This document shows, piece by piece, positions 1-4,726 of a DNA stretch of 5,811 nucleotides (position 1 is the stretch's first letter; every line of letters starts with the position of its first letter). The translations under genes were made by a program, and so were the position numbers. The stretch comes from Pseudonocardiales bacterium. GTDB lineage: Bacteria > Actinomycetota > Actinomycetes > Mycobacteriales > Pseudonocardiaceae. The notes beneath the pieces were generated by a model. That model saw only the letters and a list, made by a program, of their open reading frames with translations, was not told where the DNA came from and did no database searches. The stretch lies in assembly GCA_013695005.1 (NCBI GenBank), contig JACDBJ010000016.1, positions 1-5,811 on the forward strand, in the 5' to 3' direction.

Positions 1-157
1 GTGTCGCATCGGCGACGTCGGCGATCGCCTTGCCGGTCGCCGGGTCCTCCACCGCGAAGGTGGCGTCGCGCTGCGCCGCCCGCCACCTGCCGTTGATCAG
101 CAGCTGGGTGGGGACCGCGTCGATCACCGCTTGCTCTGCGGTGCTGTTCGGGCTCAT
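1..157 (-). CDS. Succinate-semialdehyde dehydrogenase-type aldehyde dehydrogenase, N-terminal fragment
   Basis: Partial gene running off the left edge; only the first 52 codons are present. Read on the minus strand from the ATG at 157-155, it gives an N-terminus with AVPTQLLINGRWRAA, then TFAVEDPATGKAIADVADA. This is the typical start of NAD(P)+-dependent succinate-semialdehyde dehydrogenases (GabD type): a short leader, an 'L-I-x-G-x-W' strand, then the 'DPATG' turn. The family oxidises succinate semialdehyde to succinate in the cytoplasm, the last step of GABA degradation. Catalytic Cys and Glu lie outside the window, so substrate is inferred from N-terminal resemblance only. An in-frame ATG at 193-191 would overlap the upstream gene by 11 bases, but it lacks a ribosome site and adds an atypical leader, so 157 is preferred. 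The gene follows the binding-protein gene after 25 bases, consistent with one transcript. Another aldehyde dehydrogenase subfamily remains possible. Confidence 0.8.
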   Translation of the reverse strand, partial: MSPNSTAEQAVIDAVPTQLLINGRWRAAQRDATFAVEDPATGKAIADVADAT

Positions 158-182
158 GGGCTCGATGCTGCCATCGCGGGTC

Positions 183-1445
183 CTACCCGGCATTCTGAGG
201 AAGGGGCAGGGTGGCCTTGCTCAGCGCCGGCGTCGCGTCGATGAAGCCCGGTTGGCGCTCGGTGAGTGCACCGTTGGCGAAGCGCAGGTAGTAGACCGAA
301 CGGTTGAACAACCGTTCCAGCCCTGGTTTGCGGTGGGGTGCGCGCATGTTGAGCGTCGGCAACAGGCCGTCGGTGTCCACCGCGGAGGCCTTGCGAAGAG
401 CCGCGAGGATGGTGGCGGCGCCGAGCTCGGCCTGCTTGCGGGCCAGGCGGGTGAACACCTCGTACGCGGCCCAGGTGTTGCGCTGCACCGTGCCGCTCAG
501 GTCGACCCCGTCGCGGTCGGGGGCGCGGGCGATGGCGTCGCGGTAGCCCGTCCAGACCGCGTTGCCCACCGGCGGGAAGAAGTCCACGATCCCGGCGTCG
601 CGAGCGATGGCCGGGAACTGTGCCGCCACCCGGGTGGTCAGCGAGTTGGGGAAGCTGATGATTCGCTGCCGTCCGCCCGCCTGCTGGAACGCCGAGAGGA
701 ACCGCTGGACGTCCTGCTCAGGGGCGTACAGCACGATGCAGTCGCTCTCGGCAGTCGCCAGGCCGACCGTTTGCGTGAGGTCCTCCTTGCCGGCCGGGAC
801 CTCGACGTCGGCGACCAGCGTGGTCGCCTCCACCGCGAGGCCGGCCTGCAGGTAGTTGGTGGCTCGGGCCGTGGAGGCGATGTCCTGGCGGACCAGCGCC
901 GCGCGCTGGCAGCCCGGCCGGACAGCAAGCAGGCCTGCGCCGACGCTGGCGACCGGCGCACCACCGACGATCGGGAACGAGATCGGGTGGGTGTAGTCGG
1001 GCTCGGACAACGGGACACCGCCGACATAGGCGATGCCCGCAGCGTCGAGGACCGGAAGGTAGGCCTGCGCGTTCACGCTGACCGACCCGACCACGGCCAC
1101 GACGCCCTCGGCCACTGTCCGCTCGGCGCACGTCTGGGCAGCTCCACGCTCCCCGTGCTCGTCGCAGACCAGCACTTCCAGCGGCCGGCCGCCGATTCCG
1201 CCCTGGTTGTTGACCATGTTCGCATACGCCAGCGCGACCACCGCGACATCCGGGTGGTTGATCGGCGACGGGCCACTCGCGGGTGCCCAGGTCATCACCC
1301 TGATCGGCTCGCCGGCCAGCGGAGGGCCGACCACCTGCGCCGGAGCCGGCGGTGCCGAGGTGCCACACGCGACGGTCCCCACGACGCAGACGAGCGCCAC
1401 AACGGCGCTGCCGATGCGGCGAGCGAGCGATCGGCGAAGAAGCAT
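183..1445 (-). CDS. ABC transporter substrate-binding lipoprotein, branched-chain amino acid (type I fold) family
   Basis: A 420-residue protein predicted to be exported and lipid-anchored outside the cytoplasmic membrane. Residues 1-27 form a lipoprotein signal: basic n-region (RRSLARR), hydrophobic core, and a lipobox ending TVAC with the modified Cys at 27. A Pro/Ala-rich linker follows. The mature part (about 48-410) has hallmarks of the Leu/Ile/Val-binding family: VNNQGGIGGRPLEVLVCDE (79-97, the 'N-x-x-GGI-G-R-x-l' motif), AERTVAEGVVAVVGSVS (107-123) and LPVLDAAGIAYVGG (130-143). These proteins capture an amino acid or related small solute and deliver it to a Liv-type permease. No permease or ATPase gene lies in the window, so the system is either split or continues to the left. 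The start is supported by the GAAGGAG site 10 bases upstream. The dehydrogenase gene follows closely, suggesting uptake coupled to catabolism, but the ligand cannot be read from sequence. Confidence 0.9.
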   Translation of the reverse strand: MLLRRSLARRIGSAVVALVCVVGTVACGTSAPPAPAQVVGPPLAGEPIRVMTWAPASGPSPINHPDVAVVALAYANMVNNQGGIGGRPLEVLVCDEHGERGAAQTCAERTVAEGVVAVVGSVSVNAQAYLPVLDAAGIAYVGGVPLSEPDYTHPISFPIVGGAPVASVGAGLLAVRPGCQRAALVRQDIASTARATNYLQAGLAVEATTLVADVEVPAGKEDLTQTVGLATAESDCIVLYAPEQDVQRFLSAFQQAGGRQRIISFPNSLTTRVAAQFPAIARDAGIVDFFPPVGNAVWTGYRDAIARAPDRDGVDLSGTVQRNTWAAYEVFTRLARKQAELGAATILAALRKASAVDTDGLLPTLNMRAPHRKPGLERLFNRSVYYLRFANGALTERQPGFIDATPALSKATLPLPQNAG

Positions 1446-1455
1446 CCGGGGAGCA

Positions 1456-1462
1456 CTCCTTC
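1456..1462 (-). promoter_or_regulatory. Ribosome binding site of the binding-protein gene
   Basis: Minus-strand GAAGGAG, a near-perfect Shine-Dalgarno sequence, ends 10 bases before the ATG at 1445. It fixes the start of the binding-protein gene. Confidence 0.75.
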
Positions 1463-1491
1463 GTCCCTGGGCCCGAGCGGGAATGGGACGA
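1461..1491. repeat. 7-base inverted repeat in the binding-protein leader
   Basis: TCGTCCC (1461-1467) and GGGACGA (1485-1491) are exact reverse complements with a 17-base spacer and 24 bases between arm starts. The repeat lies just upstream of the ribosome site of the minus-strand binding-protein gene. It could be an operator or a leader hairpin; nothing in the sequence decides between these. Confidence 0.4.
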
Positions 1492-1642
1492 GCCTGAGAC
1501 TAGCGCTGACGATCATCGGCGTCTGCACCGAATCACCCGACTGCAGGCCTGCGACCTCCGGAAAGGCCCTTTGCCGGGCGAGCAGATGAGGCACCGTGGA
1601 TGGTCCGGCCCCGATGCGCTGCCTGCATCGGTTTCGGCCCCC

Positions 1643-1648
1643 GAGGAG
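1643..1648 (+). promoter_or_regulatory. Ribosome binding site deciding the blh start
   Basis: GAGGAG sits 4 bases before the ATG at 1653. The spacing is short, but this is the best purine-rich site among the possible starts: GTG 1596 has only GAGG at similar spacing, and ATG 1614 has none. Confidence 0.5.
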
Positions 1649-1652
1649 CCTC

Positions 1653-2696
1653 ATGCACCCGAACCCGCCGCTGCCCGTCCGCACCCAGCGTGCACCGTTG
1701 ACCCCCGCCGCCGCAGCGACCGCGGTGTCTTTGGCAGCCGTCATCGCGGTCACGCTCGCCGGCGTGACAATCCCCGAGGTGCTGACCGCAGCCGGACCGG
1801 TCGCGCTCGCGGTGGGCTTCCTGCTCGGCCTGCCGCACGGCGCCGCCGACCATCTGGTGCCTCGGTGGGCCGGGGCTGCGGCGCTGCGGCGCGCCGGGAT
1901 GGTGACCGTGGTCGCGGGTTACGTCACCGCGGCGGGGCTGGCGTGGGCGGCGCTGAGCTTCGTCGGACCGTGGGCGCTTCCGGTGATGATGCTGGTGTCC
2001 GTCGTGCACTTCGGCCTCGGCGACGTGGTGACCGAGGCCCAACGCGAGTCTGCGCCGGCGCCGACGGGCTGGGAGCTGGCCGCCGCCGTGTTTGCCAGGG
2101 GAGGGCCGTCGATGATACTCCCCCTCGTGTGCTGGCCGAGCACCCTCGACCCTGCCCTGAACGCGTTCGACCCGCAGGTGACGGCGTTGCTCTCGCCGCC
2201 GGTCAGGGTGGTGCTGCTGTGCTTGCTCGGGTTGTCCTGCCTGGTCACCGGCGTGCGGGCCTGGCGACGTGGGCGACGTCTTGTCGTCGTCGAGCTCGTC
2301 GTGCTGCTGGCCCTGTTCGCCACCACGCCGCCGCTGGCCGCGTTCGGGGTCTACTTCGGCGCCTGGCATTCGCTGCGGCACCTGGCCCGGATGGTGGAGG
2401 CCGACCCGCGCAACACGGCCGACCTGCGGGCCGGACGCTGGAGGGCGCCGGTGCGCCGGTTCGTCACGGCAGCGGCGGTGCCCACCACCGGCGCGCTGGT
2501 GGCGACTGTCGTGTTGGTCGCCGTCGCCGCGCAGACCCCGCTGCTCGTGCCGATGCTGTCGATCCTGCTGGCGCTCACCGTGCCGCACGTCGTGTTCGTC
2601 GCGATGCTCGACGGAGCCAGCGGGTGCTGGGCAGGCGGGACGGGTCGTCCGTACGACCTGCCGGCGCAGCGTCGGCCGGCCGCGGCTGACGTGTAA
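1653..2696 (+). CDS. blh: Brp/Blh-family beta-carotene 15,15'-dioxygenase (retinal-forming membrane protein)
   Basis: A 347-residue integral membrane protein predicted to cleave beta-carotene at the central double bond to give two retinals. About eight or nine hydrophobic segments can be seen (roughly 20-40, 45-60, 82-103, 105-120, 186-200, 209-231, 270-293, 297-318). Family histidines are all present: PHGAADH (His62, His67), VHFGLGD (His119), WHSLRH (His239, His243) and VPHVVF (His312). In characterised Blh enzymes, histidines in the PHGxxDH, HFG and HxxxH motifs bind the catalytic iron, so the active site looks intact. Start: the ATG at 1653 has GAGGAG and puts the first helix near residue 20; a GTG at 1596 would add 19 Arg/Pro-rich residues. 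The gene stands alone on the plus strand, converging with the BTAD regulator. No rhodopsin or carotenoid gene is in view. Activity on another carotenoid is possible. Confidence 0.88.
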   Translation: MHPNPPLPVRTQRAPLTPAAAATAVSLAAVIAVTLAGVTIPEVLTAAGPVALAVGFLLGLPHGAADHLVPRWAGAAALRRAGMVTVVAGYVTAAGLAWAALSFVGPWALPVMMLVSVVHFGLGDVVTEAQRESAPAPTGWELAAAVFARGGPSMILPLVCWPSTLDPALNAFDPQVTALLSPPVRVVLLCLLGLSCLVTGVRAWRRGRRLVVVELVVLLALFATTPPLAAFGVYFGAWHSLRHLARMVEADPRNTADLRAGRWRAPVRRFVTAAAVPTTGALVATVVLVAVAAQTPLLVPMLSILLALTVPHVVFVAMLDGASGCWAGGTGRPYDLPAQRRPAAADV

Positions 2697-2705
2697 GGCC
2701 TTGCC

Positions 2706-2720
2706 GGGGCTCAGCCCTTT
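2706..2720 (+). terminator. Possible terminator of the blh-like gene
   Basis: GGGC-TCA-GCCC (2707-2717) can form a 4-bp stem (5 bp if a one-base loop were allowed) followed by TTT, 10 bases after the blh stop. It is short for an intrinsic terminator, so the call rests mostly on its position. Confidence 0.3.
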
Positions 2721-2728
2721 GAAACCTG

Positions 2729-2743
2729 CGCGGCTCAGCCGCG
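2729..2743. terminator. GC-rich hairpin at the convergent gene ends
   Basis: CGCGGC-TCA-GCCGCG forms a perfect 6-bp all-G/C stem with a 3-base loop. It overlaps the stop codon of the minus-strand BTAD gene and lies 32 bases past the blh stop. It could act as a U-less terminator for the plus-strand transcript, as often proposed in high-GC actinobacteria. Part of it is coding on the minus strand. Confidence 0.35.
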
Positions 2744-3568
2744 GCCGGAGTAACCGCTGCCGGCACTCAACCGCCGGCGGGGGTGCTCCTGCCGCAGCCC
2801 CGGCAGGTGGATCGCCGGCATGATCGAGCGGCGGACGTGCAGTACCGGCCACGCCGGCGACGGTGGGAACAGCCCGAGAAGCTCGGCGGTGGGTACCGAA
2901 CCGGCGTTCGCCTGCAGCTCGACGAAGGAGTCGTAGGCGGCGACCGCCTCGGAGATGTTGCCCGCTGCGAGGTGCGCCTCGATCAGCGCCCGCCTGGCGC
3001 GCTCGCGCCGTGGGTCGGCCTGAACCGCGGTCGCCCCGACCTCGATGGCGTCGGCATGCCGGCCCGCGTCGGCGAGCCGGCGGCTCAGCTCCTCCAGAGC
3101 GTTGAGCCGCAGGTGGTGGAACCGGTCGCGCTCCACCGACACCCACGTCTCGCTCCAGTCAGGGAGCACGTCGTGGCTCAACGGTTCGAGCAGCTGGCGA
3201 CGGTATCCGCGTACGTCGTCGAGCTGGCGGATGCTCTTGATCGCTTCGGACAGGTCGACCACGACGTGAGCGCCGAGAGCGATCTCGGCCTCGGACGAGA
3301 CGACGACGCCGGCAGCCCTGCGTTCGATCTCGTCGAGCGCGTCGCGCATCGTGAGGTAGGCCAGCGCATCGGGCACCTCGCTCCACAGCCGCGAGCACAC
3401 AGCCCGCACGGCGTGTGGCCGCGGGTGCACGGCGAGGTAGGCGAGCAGGCGCCGCGCCTCGAGTCGCAGTGACACCGGGCCGCCTTCGCCGATCAGGTCG
3501 AAACGGCCCAGTAGGACGACCCGGGCGGTGGTTGCCGGCGTGCCGGGACGGCGTTGACCTTCAAGCAT
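2735..3568 (-). CDS. SARP/AfsR-type transcriptional regulator (winged helix + BTAD)
   Basis: A 277-residue cytoplasmic regulator. Residues about 17-90 match the OmpR-like winged helix of SARP proteins: VVLLGRFDLIGEGGPVSL, then EARRLLAYLAVHPRPHAVRA and LWSEVPDALAYL, the region before the recognition helix. Residues about 130-232 match the bacterial transcriptional activation domain: LLPDW-like segment, W142-V-S-V-E-R-D-R, two TPR-like helix pairs (LADAGRHADAIEVGATAV; ALIEAHLAAGNISEAVAAYD) and the closing SVPTAEL. The last 45 residues are basic and without known fold. There is no NB-ARC or TPR extension, so it resembles the short SARP class, commonly activators of nearby clusters. The ATG at 3568 is preferred because it starts just before the domain; a GTG at 3610 adds 14 residues. 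Neither has a strong ribosome site. The predicted recognition helix (T73-R84) is unusually acidic. The target is unknown; the convergent blh gene is an obvious but unproven candidate. Confidence 0.85.
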   Translation of the reverse strand: MLEGQRRPGTPATTARVVLLGRFDLIGEGGPVSLRLEARRLLAYLAVHPRPHAVRAVCSRLWSEVPDALAYLTMRDALDEIERRAAGVVVSSEAEIALGAHVVVDLSEAIKSIRQLDDVRGYRRQLLEPLSHDVLPDWSETWVSVERDRFHHLRLNALEELSRRLADAGRHADAIEVGATAVQADPRRERARRALIEAHLAAGNISEAVAAYDSFVELQANAGSVPTAELLGLFPPSPAWPVLHVRRSIMPAIHLPGLRQEHPRRRLSAGSGYSGRG

Positions 3569-3569
3569 G

Positions 3570-3581
3570 TTGGGTTCCCAA
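3570..3581. repeat. Small dyad at the BTAD gene start
   Basis: TTGGG-TT-CCCAA is an exact 5-base inverted repeat ending 2 bases before the ATG at 3568, where a ribosome site would be. It could be an autoregulatory operator or a start-masking hairpin. It is short enough to be chance. Confidence 0.3.
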
Positions 3582-3637
3582 GCTATGGAACGACGTGCGG
3601 GCCCGAACACGAGCCTCCGAGCGCCGGGTCCCTGGTG

Positions 3638-3666
3638 ATTCTTCCCGTACCGAACTGTGTTGCCAA
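3638..3666 (-). promoter_or_regulatory. Candidate sigma-70-type promoter of the BTAD gene
   Basis: On the minus strand TTGGCA (3666-3661; 5 of 6 to TTGACA) is followed after exactly 17 bases by AAGAAT (3643-3638; 4 of 6 to TATAAT). Transcription would begin near 3631, leaving about 60 untranslated bases before the ATG at 3568. It is the best-scoring pair I found in this gap by eye. Confidence 0.45.
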
Positions 3667-3675
3667 GAGGCCGTT

Positions 3676-3716
3676 ACGTCACACTTGCCTGCGTAGGACC
3701 GCCGACTGGGTGACGT
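3676..3716. repeat. Inverted ACGTCAC / GTGACGT pair upstream of the BTAD promoter
   Basis: ACGTCAC (3676-3682) and GTGACGT (3710-3716) are exact reverse complements with 27 bases between and centres 34 bases apart, about three helical turns. They lie just upstream of the candidate -35 of the BTAD gene, a position suited to an activator. They do not look like the direct heptamer repeats bound by classical SARPs. Confidence 0.35.
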
Positions 3717-3752
3717 GGGTGGACTGTATCGCCTACTCTGCTGCGCCGTTCA

Positions 3753-3767
3753 GCGGAGTGCCTCCGC
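3753..3767 (-). terminator. Hairpin terminator candidate of the MEDS operon
   Basis: On the minus strand GCGGAG-GCA-CTCCGC forms a perfect 6-bp G/C-rich stem with a 3-base loop, 8 bases after the TGA of the MEDS-HATPase gene (3776). No T-run follows, so it would be a U-less terminator or a 3' end stabiliser. Confidence 0.45.
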
Positions 3768-3775
3768 ACGCTGCG

Positions 3776-4726
3776 TCAGCAGATCGCGTGGATGCGGACG
3801 TGCGTGCCGTCGCGGTCGTTCCAGATGTGCAGCAGGTCGCACAGTTGGCGGGCGATCCAGATGCCGCGCCCGCGCGGGTCACCGGGATGCGGCGGCTGCA
3901 GCCCGGGCAGCGGTTGCGTGAGGTGTCCGGTGTTGTGCACCTCGCAGATCAGCCCGTCCAGCGACGCCCAGAGCAGGACCTCGGCGTCACCCGCGCCGTA
4001 CTCGACCGCGTTGGTCGCGATCTCGTTCACCGCGATGACCAGGTCCTCGGCGCGCTGCTCGTCGAGGCTGACCCGGCGGGCGACGTCGGCCACCGCGGCG
4101 CGCACCGCGTGCAGCTCCCACGGCGTGAAGACCAGGCGCTGCTGCGCCGGCCCGAGCTGCGGCAGCGGCGGCGCGGGAGCGGCGGCGATCACCTCGTCGG
4201 GCGGCAGGTGGTCGGGGTTCGTCAGTGGCAGGCCGCTCTCGATCAGCTGCGGGTGGTTCCAGCGGACCGCCCTGTCGATCTCCGGCTGCATCGCGATGGC
4301 CGGGAACAGGCAGGTCATCGTGATCGGCAGGTCGGCGAGGGCCACGTTGACCGCCGCGTCGAGCTCGGTCCAGTACGCGCCGTCGGTGCCGTCCAGGCGT
4401 GGCTCGTGCTGCATGACGAAGCTGACCCGGCCAGTTACCCCGGCGAGCTCGCGCAGCTCGCGGGCCAGGTGGGTGGCGACCGTCTGGCCCGATCCGCGGG
4501 CCGCGGCCTCCGGCGGCGGCAGGATCATCAGGCCTGCGGCCGCGCCGAACCGGGCGCGAACCTCACGCTCGACGTCGGGCTCCACGATCAGCGCCACCGG
4601 CTCGCCGCGATCGGCTGCCGCCTGCACCTGAGACAGGACCAGGTGCAGCAGGTTCGGCAGCGCCGAGTAGATCGCTGCGCGATGCTCCAGCCGGGTGGGC
4701 GAAGCGACCCGAGTCTCGACGATCAC
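3776..4726 (-). CDS. MEDS-HATPase protein, anti-sigma factor RsbA/RsbW-like
   Basis: A 316-residue cytoplasmic protein. Residues about 12-165 resemble a divergent MEDS sensory domain: EHRAAIY at 14-20, RGEPVALIVEP at 40-50, GRVSFVMQHEP at 99-109, with CLFP (139-142) where the relatives have CPYD. Residues about 195-314 form a GHKL/HATPase domain of the RsbW anti-sigma kinase kind: N box VNEIATNAVEYG (Glu235, Asn239), G1-region EVHNTG (262-267), and G2 box GRGIWIARQLCD (286-297). RsbW-type proteins bind a sigma factor and phosphorylate a STAS antagonist. The G1 position normally Asp is Asn265 here. The start is GTG 4726-4724, overlapping the upstream TGA as GTGA and preceded by AGGGAAG at 9 bases; a farther ATG at 4777 would overlap the upstream gene by 55 bases. 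The partner is most likely the coupled MEDS-STAS protein, and the sigma factor is not in the window. Confidence 0.85.
   Translation of the reverse strand: MIVETRVASPTRLEHRAAIYSALPNLLHLVLSQVQAAADRGEPVALIVEPDVEREVRARFGAAAGLMILPPPEAAARGSGQTVATHLARELRELAGVTGRVSFVMQHEPRLDGTDGAYWTELDAAVNVALADLPITMTCLFPAIAMQPEIDRAVRWNHPQLIESGLPLTNPDHLPPDEVIAAAPAPPLPQLGPAQQRLVFTPWELHAVRAAVADVARRVSLDEQRAEDLVIAVNEIATNAVEYGAGDAEVLLWASLDGLICEVHNTGHLTQPLPGLQPPHPGDPRGRGIWIARQLCDLLHIWNDRDGTHVRIHAIC
4723..4726 (-). other. GTGA stop/start overlap coupling the two MEDS genes
   Basis: The TGA of the MEDS-STAS gene (4725-4723) overlaps the GTG start of the MEDS-HATPase gene (4726-4724) by sharing bases in GTGA. This is a classic arrangement for translational coupling and equal output of interacting partners. 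Confidence 0.75.

Larger units (their letters stand above)
1446..1652. promoter_or_regulatory. Divergent intergenic region between the binding-protein gene and the blh-like gene
   Basis: About 207 bases separating two genes that point away from each other, so it should hold both promoters. On the minus strand a TAGTCT hexamer (1497-1502) fits a TANNNT -10 element about 51 bases upstream of the binding-protein start, but no good -35 sits at the right distance. Other items are a 7-base inverted repeat (1461-1467 / 1485-1491) and the 9-mer TAGCGCTGA (1501-1509), which recurs upstream of the MEDS operon. I see no convincing plus-strand promoter for the blh-like gene. Confidence 0.45.

Noticed and set aside
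30..1589. Long plus-strand open frame of 519 codons opposite the binding-protein gene
   Set aside because: It is antisense to a clear family member with signal peptide and ribosome site. Its translation is Arg/Gly/Asp-rich with no recognisable domain, as expected for the opposite strand of GC-rich coding DNA.
1596..1652. GTG start at 1596 for the blh-like gene
   Set aside because: It would add 19 Arg/Pro-rich residues before the first helix, and has only a weak GAGG site. The ATG at 1653 with GAGGAG fits better, though the longer form is not excluded.
1352..2689. Plus-strand open frame of 445 codons overlapping the blh-like gene in another frame
   Set aside because: Arg/Ala/Gly-rich shadow with no membrane segments; the other frame carries the intact Brp/Blh motifs.
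1533..3146. Minus-strand open frame of 537 codons across the blh-like gene
   Set aside because: It lies opposite the Blh-family gene and in another frame of the BTAD gene. The product is low-complexity His/Arg/Gly-rich without domain features.
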